This document shows positions 8,495 through 17,191 of a stretch of DNA of 35,790 nt, one piece after another (the stretch's first letter is position 1; the number at the start of each line of letters is the position of its first letter). Both the position numbers and the translations under genes were made by a program. The notes under the pieces were generated by a model, which saw nothing but the letters and a program-made list of their open reading frames with translations, did no database searches and was not told the origin of the DNA. This DNA comes from Nitrospirota bacterium (GTDB taxonomy: Bacteria; Nitrospirota; Thermodesulfovibrionia; Thermodesulfovibrionales; BMS3Bbin05), in contig CP070669.1 of NCBI GenBank assembly GCA_020351835.1, positions 2,015,096 through 2,050,885 of the forward strand. Reading direction: 5' to 3'.

Positions 8495-9487
8495 TCAACC
8501 GAACTGTATGCTTTTATTAAAATGCATGAAGTTGCCGAATATGGCACCAGCCCCGACCGGTATCGGATATACAAAAAAATAATATACTACCGACTTAAGG
8601 GTAAAGATGATACCCCTAGCACGGTACATCGCATTTATTAACCTGATATTTACTAAAACATTCAGAACGAAAGCCGCAGCTATAACCGGATATAATGAAG
8701 TGCTAGTCACAATGCCTGTAATGAGAATGAAGTAAAGCGACCACGTAAGGATCACATTGGCCTTAAGACCCAAAGATGCCGTCCCTGAGTCGTCAAATAT
8801 GTTCTTGCTCTTCAAGATGTATGCAGTCCAGTACATCGACTTCATAAAGGCATTTCTTACCGATCTCAGGAAGTTAAAATTGAATTTGTGCCTGACGACC
8901 AGTCCGTCTATCATGGACAGTTCCATTCCGCCCCTTTTTGCCCTGTGACTGAACTCAACATCCTCGATCATCGGCAGGAATGTCTCGTTGAACCCTCCCA
9001 ATGCTCTGAACTTATCAGCATTGATGATCATTGCATGAGTCGCTACATAATCCGGTGAGCCAATATCCCTGAGCTCATTATGGTTTATGAAGACAGACTG
9101 GAACGTGCTATAAAAATCTTTATCATACGGCAATGATGTATATGAGCCGCCAAGGATCCTATTCTCGCCGTTTCTATCATAGGCAAGTGCAACTTTCTCA
9201 AGTGTATTCACGCTGACAATGCAATCTGCGTCAGTAAAGAACAGGATCTCTCCTGAAGCGTGTCCAGCCCCCACATTACGCGCCGCGGCAGCCCCGCTAT
9301 GTTCGTCAAGTTCTATAAGTGTGCAGGGGTATCTCTTTATTATCATCCGGGACGCGTCCTCGGATGCGTCATCTACTACTATTACTTCATAATCGTCATA
9401 TAAAGAGCCGCACAATGCTTCAAGACATATGCCTATCGTATCGGCTCCGTTCCTGTTCGGGACGATAACAGATATCCTTCTACTCAT
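8495..9487 (-). CDS. family 2 glycosyltransferase with C-terminal membrane segments
   Basis: 330 aa. The N-terminal GT-A domain begins ISVIVPNRNGADTIGICLEAL and has VVDDASED and the metal-binding FFTDADC (DxD-like), then an acceptor motif with ED (MIEDVEFSHRAKRGG). The last 110 residues contain two or three hydrophobic helices, so the enzyme is membrane-bound with the catalytic domain in the cytosol. Its start overlaps the preceding B12-radical SAM gene by 4 nt (ATGA), showing translational coupling. It probably transfers a sugar to a lipid carrier or surface glycan; donor and acceptor cannot be read from sequence. Confidence 0.9.
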   Translation of the reverse strand: MSRRISVIVPNRNGADTIGICLEALCGSLYDDYEVIVVDDASEDASRMIIKRYPCTLIELDEHSGAAAARNVGAGHASGEILFFTDADCIVSVNTLEKVALAYDRNGENRILGGSYTSLPYDKDFYSTFQSVFINHNELRDIGSPDYVATHAMIINADKFRALGGFNETFLPMIEDVEFSHRAKRGGMELSMIDGLVVRHKFNFNFLRSVRNAFMKSMYWTAYILKSKNIFDDSGTASLGLKANVILTWSLYFILITGIVTSTSLYPVIAAAFVLNVLVNIRLINAMYRARGIIFTLKSVVYYFFVYPIPVGAGAIFGNFMHFNKSIQFG

Positions 9488-10935
9488 AAGTTCGTACCTT
9501 CCGGCTCGGGCCTTTTAAACAATCCCTTCTTTACCATTATCCAGAAGAGGCTTTTAATACCCCTGTACGCGGCTATCAGGTCATTCAGCGACCTCAAGCC
9601 AATAACCCGCCTCAGGAGAAATCGCGGACGGGAATAGAACCTTCTGAAAGCTACCTGCCTGAGGTCACTTATCTGTTTTCTCGACATCGTGTAGGGTACA
9701 AATGCTGACCCCTGATACGTAAGATCAGCCAGGTTATCGGACATCCATCCGTAATCATCGACCTTGTCGTAAAGCTCGGTGCCCGGGAAAGGTGTTAATG
9801 CATGGAAGTTCGCTACGTCAGGGTCTATCTCGCACGCAAAGTCAATGCTTCTGAGCCCATCTTCATATGTCTGCCCGGGTATCCCGAACAGGAACGGGGT
9901 GAAGACCCTGAGCCCTGCTTGCTTTGCAACAGTTACCGCTTTCCTTATCTGTTCGACCGTGATGCCCTTTTTCAAGGTGTTAAGGTCCTTCTGGACACCG
10001 GACTCGGCACCCATCAATATTGCCCAACATCCTGCATCTTTGAATTCGCTCAGCATCTCGAGATCTACATGATGAACACAGGCAGACGCAAACCATGTGA
10101 AGTCCAGACCTTGCTTCTTTATCTCCCTGGCTATATTTCTGGCCCTTTGTCTATCGGCCGCAAAATTATCATCGATGAACTTTATCTCACGATATCCCTG
10201 AGCAAGACATAGCTCGATCTCCTTCATGACATTCTCTACACTCCTGAACCTTATTCCGCTTTTTCTTTCCCTGTCCATCTGAAAGCAGAAAATACATCGT
10301 CTGTTGCACCCTCGCGATGTCATTATCACAGCAACCGGCTTTCTCTTATATGTCGCAGGGGGTGGTATATACTCATCATGGCCGAGAAGCTCACGGGCGG
10401 GGAACGGAAGAGAGTCAAGGTCCGCAATAAGGTCCCTTTCAGGGTTCCGCCAGATAACATCTCTTTGGGACCTGAAAGCAACACCCTTCACCCCGTGCAA
10501 AGACCTCTCTTCAGATAATCTCTCGATCATTTCAATGACCGTAAACTCCCCCTCCCCCGTTACCACAGCATCTATGGCATCAGTGTCCTTTAAACACTTA
10601 TCCTTCATCGCGATCGGATACGGCCCCCCGACAGCCAGGAACGCCCCGGGGATCAGCTTTTTGATATCTTCCGCAGTCTTAACGGCCTTATACCATCCAA
10701 AGGCCGTAGAGTACAGACCAACAAACTCAGGCGCATAACGCTCGATCTCATCAAGTATGCCAGCATGATCAAGAAAAGCACCGTTAAGGAACTTAACATC
10801 GTGGCCAGCTTCTAATAGCGAAGATGCTACCGAAAGTGTTCCCAATGGTTGCCAATAATTTATCTGAGAGGCAGCGGTCTTCGTAGGGAATATCTCCTCA
10901 GGCTCCCACGATGGTATGACAAGTACGCACTTCAT
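9484..10935 (-). CDS. B12-binding-domain radical SAM protein
   Basis: 483 aa. Residues 1 to about 150 form a Rossmann-like cobalamin-binding domain without an obvious DxHxxG motif, as in many class B radical SAM proteins. The radical SAM core follows with CNRRCIFC (C210, C214, C217) and a TIM-barrel region up to about 420. Related enzymes methylate or rearrange unactivated carbons in lipids, hopanoids, bacteriochlorophylls and natural products. It overlaps the flavoprotein gene upstream and the GT2 gene downstream by 4 nt each. The substrate is unknown; the neighbours suggest a membrane or surface glycolipid. Confidence 0.88.
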   Translation of the reverse strand: MKCVLVIPSWEPEEIFPTKTAASQINYWQPLGTLSVASSLLEAGHDVKFLNGAFLDHAGILDEIERYAPEFVGLYSTAFGWYKAVKTAEDIKKLIPGAFLAVGGPYPIAMKDKCLKDTDAIDAVVTGEGEFTVIEMIERLSEERSLHGVKGVAFRSQRDVIWRNPERDLIADLDSLPFPARELLGHDEYIPPPATYKRKPVAVIMTSRGCNRRCIFCFQMDRERKSGIRFRSVENVMKEIELCLAQGYREIKFIDDNFAADRQRARNIAREIKKQGLDFTWFASACVHHVDLEMLSEFKDAGCWAILMGAESGVQKDLNTLKKGITVEQIRKAVTVAKQAGLRVFTPFLFGIPGQTYEDGLRSIDFACEIDPDVANFHALTPFPGTELYDKVDDYGWMSDNLADLTYQGSAFVPYTMSRKQISDLRQVAFRRFYSRPRFLLRRVIGLRSLNDLIAAYRGIKSLFWIMVKKGLFKRPEPEGTNL

Positions 10936-12323
10936 CGTAGACCCTCTTTGGCAGCAATTACATTATTGCACCGCATATGATCTGCGCTGCGGGACCTTCT
11001 GGCAGCCTCTAACCCTGACCTTATCGCATGGTCCATATTAAGGTACTGGAACGTACCGCCTCTTCCGGCGATCTCCAGATTGTCGAATTTACTGATATAG
11101 CCGAGTACAAGCTCATAGTATTTACGATATGTGGTATCAAGAAGAGGGTAAGCTCTGGGGACCCGAACCACACAGCTGTCCATATAATCTCCTTTACCGA
11201 TAAAGTTCAGCTTTTCCAAGGTATCAAGAGTAATTCCGGTAAGAATTTCATCCCCGGAGTTCCATGTCGGATCATTCCTGAAACAAAAATATTCTGCAAC
11301 TATATGGGTCTTATCTTCCGGTGCCATGAGACCGCTCCAGTTCTTAGGCTCATGAATGCGTCCTACGGGGATCTTACTTTCAGGCAGATAGAGCCAATTT
11401 AGGTCTGTAACACTGCTTCGGTCCAGCATTAATGCAACTACTATAAGGTCCCTGTAGTGAAGATGTGAGATTGCATGCAATATATCATCGGGTGGAGCAG
11501 GATCAAGGGCCCTTATCATGCAGTCCAGAGGAATTGTAGATATTACTGAATCGGCATGTTCCTCTATCAGGTCAGGACCTTCGCGAAATACCACCGACTC
11601 TATTCGCCATGAACTGTGACGGACCTTTAATACCTCAGCATTCGTTAATATCTCTCCAGTTCTCAGAACTCTGCTTTTCAGACGCTCGGATATCTCACCA
11701 ATGCCCGTCCTCGGGTATATGAACCTGTCTGCCAGAGTATCTATGCCTTTACCGCTGAACCTGAACAATGCCTTTTTAGCAGCCTGCCATAGAGATAACC
11801 CGCTTATTCTTTGCGAGACCCATTCCTGACTTATATCGCTGCAATCTATTCCCCACACCTTCTCACTATATTTCTTGAAGTAAAGTTCGAACATCTTCCT
11901 GCCGAACCTTCCAACTACCCAGTCCTCAAGAGACACTATATCTGAAGGTGAGACAACGTTCTTAACCCTCTCATAAAGATAATCTTTGATGATCTTCAAG
12001 GTAGTGCTCAGACCCAGTCCAAACACAGCATTGCCCGGCTTCAGGGGATAATCGAAGAACCTGTCCTTAAAGTATATGGCGCTCTTTCGCGGGACATCAA
12101 GACATTCTTCGGCAAGCAGCTCCTTTACCAGTGTCTCAACCTCTTCATCCCTGGTTATGAACCTATGCCCTCCGAGGTCGAACCTGAACCCGTTGTAAGA
12201 ATGGGTCCTTGCCAATCCACCGACATCTCCCCCTTTCTCAAGGATCAATGTGCTTTCATTATGATCTGTCAGATCAAATCCTGCTGAAAGCCCGGCTAGA
12301 CCGGCACCCAGAATTATCTTCAT
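10932..12323 (-). CDS. FAD-dependent oxidoreductase (protoporphyrinogen oxidase/amine oxidase-like)
   Basis: 463 aa. The N-terminus has a dinucleotide fold GAGLAGLSAG and ILEKGGDVGGLARTH, followed by FDLGGHRF, the hallmark of the flavin amine oxidase, protoporphyrinogen oxidase and UDP-galactopyranose mutase-like superfamily. A C-terminal FAD contact region is seen around GRGGTFQYLNMDHAI. Proteins of this subtype often sit in polysaccharide or isoprenoid clusters rather than haem clusters, and no haem gene is near. It overlaps the UspA gene by 4 nt and the next gene by 4 nt. The reaction is not assignable; a sugar or polyprenyl oxidation is one possibility. Confidence 0.82.
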   Translation of the reverse strand: MKIILGAGLAGLSAGFDLTDHNESTLILEKGGDVGGLARTHSYNGFRFDLGGHRFITRDEEVETLVKELLAEECLDVPRKSAIYFKDRFFDYPLKPGNAVFGLGLSTTLKIIKDYLYERVKNVVSPSDIVSLEDWVVGRFGRKMFELYFKKYSEKVWGIDCSDISQEWVSQRISGLSLWQAAKKALFRFSGKGIDTLADRFIYPRTGIGEISERLKSRVLRTGEILTNAEVLKVRHSSWRIESVVFREGPDLIEEHADSVISTIPLDCMIRALDPAPPDDILHAISHLHYRDLIVVALMLDRSSVTDLNWLYLPESKIPVGRIHEPKNWSGLMAPEDKTHIVAEYFCFRNDPTWNSGDEILTGITLDTLEKLNFIGKGDYMDSCVVRVPRAYPLLDTTYRKYYELVLGYISKFDNLEIAGRGGTFQYLNMDHAIRSGLEAARRSRSADHMRCNNVIAAKEGLR

Positions 12324-12781
12324 TTTGCTATGAGTACTGGTATCTCGGACCTGTTGACGACCTCTCTGCTTATACTTCCCATCAGAAGGCCGTGGCGACT
12401 GCTGTCACGAGCCCCCAGAACGATAAGTTCCACCCCGTCCGAAGCGGTCTCCAGTATCTCATCTGCAGGATGTCCCTGCTTGACAACCGGTTGCACACCC
12501 GAGATGCCATTTTCTTTAAGAAAACCTACGAAATGGTCCGTTACCTTTTTGGCTTTCTCGTCCAGTTTTGATTGATAATCGGTACCTTTAAGAGATTCTT
12601 TAAGTTCGTTCATTTCTGAAACGCTTAGCAGCGCATCGTCCATCAACGAGAATCCCTCAAGCTTCTCAACATATAGAACAATTACGGTCTCCGGCTTTAC
12701 ACAAGGGAAAAGGCGGACCAGTGTTTCAGCAGCCTTAAGTGATCCCTGAGTGTTGTCTATGGCCAGTAGAACTTTCTTCAT
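12320..12781 (-). CDS. universal stress protein (UspA family)
   Basis: About 153 aa from the ATG at 12781, chosen because GGAGGAGAG lies just before it and the protein then starts MKKVLLAIDNTQGS, the normal beta-1 strand of the family; a longer reading from 12820 adds 13 residues without a ribosome site. The ATP-binding signature G-x2-G-x9-G(S/T) is present as GARDSSRHGLLMGSIS followed by VV. Single-domain UspA proteins bind ATP or AMP and act under starvation or stress. Its position in the yedE operon suggests co-expression with sulfur uptake. Confidence 0.9.
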   Translation of the reverse strand: MKKVLLAIDNTQGSLKAAETLVRLFPCVKPETVIVLYVEKLEGFSLMDDALLSVSEMNELKESLKGTDYQSKLDEKAKKVTDHFVGFLKENGISGVQPVVKQGHPADEILETASDGVELIVLGARDSSRHGLLMGSISREVVNRSEIPVLIAK

Positions 12782-12836
12782 TAAACTCTCCTCCGCAGCT
12801 AAGGCATTCGCCGTCACCACTGCAAATGGATTTCTA

Positions 12837-13037
12837 TTATTCTGTCAGGCTTTTATAATAATCCTGCATATCTTCACTTATACCCTCTATCAGCTCCGAA
12901 CCGCCCCCGTAACCGGCAGCCTCAACAGCACCAAAGTATCCGGGTTCGGTCCCCGTTCGGCTGGATATTGAATATCCTCCGAGGAAACCGAGCAGCCATG
13001 CAGCCACCGCAATGATCAGCCATATGTTCTTACTCAT
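12837..13037 (-). CDS. small single-span membrane protein A
   Basis: 66 aa with a strong ribosome site (GGGGGAAAGATA before ATG). One N-terminal transmembrane helix (IWLIIAVAAWLLGFLGGYSI) is followed by a Gly/Tyr-rich linker and an acidic C-terminus (GISEDMQDYYKSLTE). It is clearly similar in plan to the adjacent upstream 62-aa protein: MxxNxWxI start, GF-x2-GY at the helix end, glycine-rich middle, acidic tail with a conserved Tyr/Lys end. The family is not recognised. Its place between tusA/yedE and uspA suggests a partner of the transporter or of TusA. Confidence 0.75.
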   Translation of the reverse strand: MSKNIWLIIAVAAWLLGFLGGYSISSRTGTEPGYFGAVEAAGYGGGSELIEGISEDMQDYYKSLTE

Positions 13038-13049
13038 TATCTTTCCCCC

Positions 13050-13238
13050 TTACTCATCAGACTCTTCCTTGTACAGGTTCTCATACATCTGTTTAAGTTC
13101 CTCATCGCTCATCTCTTCTACAGACGCCTGTCCTCCTTTTCCAAAACCCACTTCCATAAAAGGCGGAACCGCGTATCCCATCATGAACCCGAGGAATATC
13201 ACGACTATGATTATTATTACCCAAAGATTGGTTTTCAT
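13050..13238 (-). CDS. small single-span membrane protein B
   Basis: 62 aa, preceded by GGGAG 8 nt before the ATG. The helix LWVIIIIVVIFLGFMMGYAV is followed by PPFMEVGFGKGGQ and an acidic tail EEMSDEELKQMYENLYKEESDE. It is a likely paralogue of the next gene downstream, from which it is separated by 12 nt. It is unrecognised as a family. It lies 27 nt after tusA, so it is co-transcribed with the sulfur-transport genes. Confidence 0.75.
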   Translation of the reverse strand: MKTNLWVIIIIVVIFLGFMMGYAVPPFMEVGFGKGGQASVEEMSDEELKQMYENLYKEESDE

Positions 13239-13265
13239 AGCATTATCTCCCTTAGAGAACTATCT

Positions 13266-13517
13266 CTAGTCCTTTTCTATCTTGAAAGTGAATATGCCGC
13301 CTTCCATCGCCTTATCGACTATCTTGTTGCCGTTTGAATCGCACATAGCAGAGATAGATTCAGATGATGAAGGGTTATCAAAAACCACCTCTAGCATCTC
13401 ACCTCCGCTCAGCTTCTCAAGGGCTTTCTTGGTATAGATCTGCGGATGCGGGCAAACATATCCGGTCACATCCAGCAGATAATGTCCATCTTCCTTTTTT
13501 TCAAATTTCATTGCCAT
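13266..13517 (-). CDS. tusA: TusA-family sulfur carrier protein
   Basis: 83 aa of the TusA/SirA/YedF fold. The active Cys is present in the classic motif CPHP (YVCPHPQIYTKKALEKL), which carries sulfur as a persulfide. The second half EMLEVVFDNPSSSESI matches the family's beta strand and helix. AGGAGG lies 8 nt before the chosen ATG. It follows yedE by 17 nt. In other organisms TusA beside YedE/YeeE receives or delivers sulfur for the membrane transporter, so it probably links thiosulfate or sulfane-sulfur import to cytoplasmic sulfur relays. Confidence 0.92.
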   Translation of the reverse strand: MAMKFEKKEDGHYLLDVTGYVCPHPQIYTKKALEKLSGGEMLEVVFDNPSSSESISAMCDSNGNKIVDKAMEGGIFTFKIEKD

Positions 13518-13534
13518 GTCAAAATCCTCCTTTT

Positions 13535-14965
13535 TTATAGGTCAAATGCTGCCATTTCTTTTGCCATTTTTCGCTCTGTCCACCAATTAAAGAACTTCAC
13601 CCCTATAAACGCTCCGCCGATCATTCCGATCCCGAATAGCCATCCCGAAGGATCTCCGTTGGCCGCTCTCACAAAGAAACCTCCAACATTGCAGCCTAAT
13701 GCCAGTCGTGACCCTATGCCCATCAGCGCGCCGCCGATGAGGGCCCAGATCGCTAACTCCTTTGTCGGAGCTTTCCATTTGAACTCACCATGAAGTAGCG
13801 CCATTACTGCTGCACCGCCTATGAGAGCAACGGACATCCAGTCGGCAGGATTGAATGCAGGGTTCGGAATCCCGTTCACCCAGCCAAAGAATATGTTATC
13901 CATATTGTTCCAGCCAAGCTTCTGCATTAACCATCCCACCCACTGGGCCTCCTGGGTGGTAACATACCAGTACCCGGGATCGAACACAGTCCCTTTTGCA
14001 GAAAGACCGAAATCATAACCCAGCCTCTCAAGGATGGTACCTGCATTCTTGACCCCGAACTTCATCCTCAATCCCTCGATAACGAACATCTGAAGACCGC
14101 ATGCGACACCAAGAAAAAGGCCGGCTATAGATGTTCTCTTCGATGCAGTTATCATGCTCCAGAACCCTCTGAAGTGATCCCCGAACGTAAAAACTCCCTT
14201 TTCCTGCACGACCTTCTTTTTATAGTTCCTCTTTACCCAAACATAGTAGACCCATAAGAGGATAAGCATGGCCGGCAGACCGACTCCGGTAAGCAGGTTT
14301 CCAAGGAAAGCTCCTGATATCGAATCAGTTTTCATGCCCATAAGCTCGGCTACCCTCAGGACCGGCTGATCCCAGACATAACCTGCAAGATACTGGTCAA
14401 CCCACCCGTCGGAAACGTTGATAGTGTCAGGCAATCCTTTTGTAGCCGCCGATGCCGCCCATGACTTCGGGACAAGCTTATTGAACCAGCCACCGATATC
14501 AACGAATGACGACTGAGTAACACTTATAGAAAGAACTACGAGCATGGCAACCCCGTTACCTTCACCGCTCTTATAAAGCGACCCAGAAGCACATCCACCG
14601 GCAAATACCATCCCTACACCGAATATCAGACCCGCGATAGCGGCATGGATACTGGTAGGTGCAGGATGGAAGGTGCTCCACCCTGTTGCATTAACAAATG
14701 CAGAGGTAAAACCGAACAGGATAGTTGCTATCATGATACCTACCGCCATCCTGGGCACTCCCACAGCGAAAAGGTCCCTGAAAGCAGAAGCAAAACAGAA
14801 CCTGCCGTACTGAAGACACATGCCGTAAATGAAACCAAACCACAGATAGGCCTGCAAATACACATAATATTCATGTGCTGCAAAAGTACCAACGCTTATA
14901 ATTACAAAGAACGCGACGATCCCCAAGGCCCAGAGCTTGTTTTTTCTCGGAACTTCTATTTCCAC
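13535..14965 (-). CDS. yedE: YeeE/YedE-family sulfur transporter (TsuA-like)
   Basis: 476 aa polytopic inner-membrane protein with roughly ten or more hydrophobic helices. The conserved cysteine sites of the YeeE/TsuA family are all visible: GRFCFASAFRD near the N-terminus, FAGGCASGSLYKSGEGN in the first half and LALGCNVGGFF in the second half, reflecting the internal duplication. In characterised members these cysteines pass thiosulfate through the membrane. An extra loop of about 45 residues (SWAASAATKG onward) and an aromatic-rich segment (about 335-385) enlarge it relative to short YeeE proteins. It is the first gene of a long operon, directly behind a sigma-54 promoter with two operators, and is followed by tusA. 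The substrate (thiosulfate or another sulfane sulfur) is inferred. Confidence 0.93.
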   Translation of the reverse strand: MEIEVPRKNKLWALGIVAFFVIISVGTFAAHEYYVYLQAYLWFGFIYGMCLQYGRFCFASAFRDLFAVGVPRMAVGIMIATILFGFTSAFVNATGWSTFHPAPTSIHAAIAGLIFGVGMVFAGGCASGSLYKSGEGNGVAMLVVLSISVTQSSFVDIGGWFNKLVPKSWAASAATKGLPDTINVSDGWVDQYLAGYVWDQPVLRVAELMGMKTDSISGAFLGNLLTGVGLPAMLILLWVYYVWVKRNYKKKVVQEKGVFTFGDHFRGFWSMITASKRTSIAGLFLGVACGLQMFVIEGLRMKFGVKNAGTILERLGYDFGLSAKGTVFDPGYWYVTTQEAQWVGWLMQKLGWNNMDNIFFGWVNGIPNPAFNPADWMSVALIGGAAVMALLHGEFKWKAPTKELAIWALIGGALMGIGSRLALGCNVGGFFVRAANGDPSGWLFGIGMIGGAFIGVKFFNWWTERKMAKEMAAFDL

Positions 14966-15035
14966 CTCGTTACCTCCTTATGATTTATTTATCTGAATCG
15001 TATGAGCATCACTATTTTCTGTAATTCAACTAAGA

Positions 15036-15050
15036 GCAAAGACTATGCCA
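15036..15050 (-). promoter_or_regulatory. sigma-54 (-24/-12) promoter of yedE operon
   Basis: On the minus strand TGGCATAGTCTTTGC (15050 to 15036) fits TGGCAYR-N4-TTGC perfectly with correct spacing. The start site is inferred near 15024, about 58 nt before the yedE ATG. It is preceded by two operator palindromes at about -86 and -117. Confidence 0.85.
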
Positions 15051-15100
15051 CAAGGATAGCTTTGAAAATTAAAGAAAAATTGAAAGAAAACGATAACTTT

Positions 15101-15149
15101 CTGTCCATATTGGGACAGTGGCTCGCAAAAGCTGTCCTGATCAGGACAT
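15101..15149 (-). promoter_or_regulatory. paired palindromic operator (UAS) for yedE operon
   Basis: Two 18-bp sites with centres 31 bp apart. 15101-15118 is CTGTCC-ATATTG-GGACAG (perfect 6-bp arms). 15132-15149 is CTGTCC-TGATCA-GGACAT, whose inner 16 bp form a perfect palindrome. The second site contains the stop codon of the glycosyltransferase gene ending at 15141. The motif is the same as at the rhodanese, tusA-like and yeiH promoters. Confidence 0.78.
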
Positions 15150-16859
15150 ATCCTTTAATTCGTAAACATAAATAAATGAATTGAACCTGAACACACCGGA
15201 ACTCTTTTCAAAGCTGCGAAGAAGTCTTGCTCTTTTACCTATAAAAGGAGAGAGTGAGCCATCCGGCTCGAGCAGCTTTTCTCCTGTTATCAAGGCTACG
15301 ATCCCCCGTTGAACAGAATTCCCCACATATGGTTCTGTCATATCAAGCTCCCAGGTAAACCTTAATGGTGTACTTTCAATACCCTCCGGCATCTGTGCAG
15401 GCTGTTCAGGGCCAACATACCGCAGCTCCTTATCAGTATAGAGGTCAAGTATAGGAAGGACAGCTGCGGTATTTCCTGTTGACACAGGCTGTGGCATAAC
15501 AGTAATACTTACAGGTCCATGCTCTAATGAATCAATATATTCACCTGCGTCCCTGATATTTACCATACTTGTTCCTGTTACAAACGGTAAGTATCCCGCA
15601 AATAAGATGAACATGCTGAACGCCAGCATGCCAAACGCAACATATCTCTTTACATAACTGTATCTGACGGTACTCATTCCGTATGAAGCAGCAACAGATA
15701 GTAGAGGAAATAGAGGCATGAGATAGCGCATGCGTTCTATCCTGAATACGATGATAAAAACAAAGGCCCATAAAGGAATAAGAGCGGTAAGATCCCTGTT
15801 CTTCAATGAGAACCATGCACAAATTACGGTAAGTACAATGATATACGGGTGTGACTGGAATAAGAACATTGATATAAATGATTCCTTCCAGCGGCCAAGT
15901 GCAGGGAGTTGATAAGATCTCAAAGTACCTATCTGGGCTGATATAACATCATATTTGAGTATCAGGAATGCACACATTACTAACATTACCGGGAGCCCCA
16001 CATAAACCACTTTTCTCCATAAGCCATTTGCATCACCTTTTTTAAATACCAGTGGGATAATAGCGAGACCGATAAGCATCGGCCATGTTGAATATTTGCT
16101 CAGAGCTGCACATATAATGCTGGCGCAACAAAGGACTATATTAGAAACACCTCCAAACTTAATGACTCGCACCGCCAACCAGTACGACAGTGTCAGGAAA
16201 CACATCGCGGCAACATCGACCATCATAAAAGGGACCTGAATAAATATATAAGGCACGGACATTAGTATTAGTGAAGCATAGAAACCTGTTTCCCTTTCAA
16301 ACAGATCGCTGCCCATGCGGTATGCAGCATAGACCGTGATGGAGAACATGCCGGCATTAAAGATTTGGATAATCTCCCTTGACTCTCCAAAGACACTGAA
16401 AAGGAGCCCATACACAAACGGAACAAGCGGCATATCTGTCCATGCAGGCACTGCCCCGCCCCACTCTTTCATAAAATAGAAAGACCCTTCTAGCATCAAC
16501 GCTTTGGCCTGAATGACATATCTGGATGTATCAAGATATAGCTCCGGCATACCCCTCAATACCAGAACTATAAAGAAGGGGGTCAGAAAGGAGATAGATC
16601 CATATGATCTTACAGGGATGTCCACCCGCGTCAAAACGAGAGATACAACGATACTCAGCACATGCATCATATAAAGCGTTCGAAGCCTTGTGCCATCGAA
16701 CACCCACTGCCAGCTTGATAAAGTATTGTTATCAAGAAAGCGAAATATATAAAGGATCGGGAATAAAATAAGATTAATAAAGACAACTAACAGGATGATC
16801 TCTTTTCCCCGGACCTCTGATACAGGCGGCCCCGTTATTGTCAGAGCATCGCCCTTCAT
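15141..16859 (-). CDS. polytopic membrane glycosyltransferase (GT39/ArnT-like)
   Basis: 572 aa with around eleven hydrophobic helices. The first periplasmic loop after a hydrophobic segment has LDTSRYVIQAKALMLEGSFYF and then WTDMPLVPFVYGLLFSVFG, matching the PMT/ArnT family where an acidic residue in this loop is catalytic and the sugar comes from a polyprenyl-phosphate donor. The C-terminal 140 residues form a soluble, probably periplasmic domain. The ATG follows the stop of the DsrE-like gene by one nt, so it is translationally coupled to the sulfur-carrier genes. A surface glycosylation role is inferred; why it is co-expressed with sulfur relays is unclear. Confidence 0.82.
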   Translation of the reverse strand: MKGDALTITGPPVSEVRGKEIILLVVFINLILFPILYIFRFLDNNTLSSWQWVFDGTRLRTLYMMHVLSIVVSLVLTRVDIPVRSYGSISFLTPFFIVLVLRGMPELYLDTSRYVIQAKALMLEGSFYFMKEWGGAVPAWTDMPLVPFVYGLLFSVFGESREIIQIFNAGMFSITVYAAYRMGSDLFERETGFYASLILMSVPYIFIQVPFMMVDVAAMCFLTLSYWLAVRVIKFGGVSNIVLCCASIICAALSKYSTWPMLIGLAIIPLVFKKGDANGLWRKVVYVGLPVMLVMCAFLILKYDVISAQIGTLRSYQLPALGRWKESFISMFLFQSHPYIIVLTVICAWFSLKNRDLTALIPLWAFVFIIVFRIERMRYLMPLFPLLSVAASYGMSTVRYSYVKRYVAFGMLAFSMFILFAGYLPFVTGTSMVNIRDAGEYIDSLEHGPVSITVMPQPVSTGNTAAVLPILDLYTDKELRYVGPEQPAQMPEGIESTPLRFTWELDMTEPYVGNSVQRGIVALITGEKLLEPDGSLSPFIGKRARLLRSFEKSSGVFRFNSFIYVYELKDMS

Positions 16860-16860
16860 T

Positions 16861-17163
16861 TTATAGCACTATCAAGCGGTCTGATTCATTGGCCATCACG
16901 GCGTTGTTATATTGACTGCCGGACACTATCTCTCCCGGCAGGCCGCTCTTATCCAGCTTAAGCTGTTGCGCGTTATGATCACAGTAACTTACCGAAACAC
17001 CCTTTGATCCTGTCAGTTCAAGCAATGAAGGATCATGCATAATATTGATACCCTCATCCATAACGAAGATAATGACCTCATGACCGGCAGCCAGAGCCGC
17101 TTTAGCTATTCCGTTAACATCCCCTGCATATTTATCTGAATTGATGAGCATTCCGATCTTCAT
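16861..17163 (-). CDS. DsrE-family sulfur relay protein
   Basis: 100 aa with a DsrE/DsrF-like Rossmann-type fold: MKIGMLINSDKYAGD start, GHEVIIFVMDEG, and a single central cysteine C61 in YCDHNA, then SGSQYNNAVMANESDRLIVL. In DsrE proteins a cysteine in this region accepts sulfane sulfur from TusA. It lies fourth in the tusA-like operon and is coupled to the membrane glycosyltransferase downstream. A cytoplasmic sulfur-acceptor role is likely by family. Confidence 0.82.
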   Translation of the reverse strand: MKIGMLINSDKYAGDVNGIAKAALAAGHEVIIFVMDEGINIMHDPSLLELTGSKGVSVSYCDHNAQQLKLDKSGLPGEIVSGSQYNNAVMANESDRLIVL

Positions 17164-17191
17164 AATATCAAACCCCCTTCATATCGATAAT

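Noticed and set aside
8491-8574. Longer N-terminus of the SPASM radical SAM protein
   Set aside because: It would overlap the GT2 gene by 80 nt, is unlike other radical SAM starts, and has no ribosome site; the ATG at 8490 follows the GT2 stop closely.
9779-10738. Plus-strand ORFs of 97-144 codons opposite the B12-radical SAM gene
   Set aside because: They are antisense shadows of a well-conserved gene, with low-complexity Ser/Pro-rich translations and no ribosome sites.
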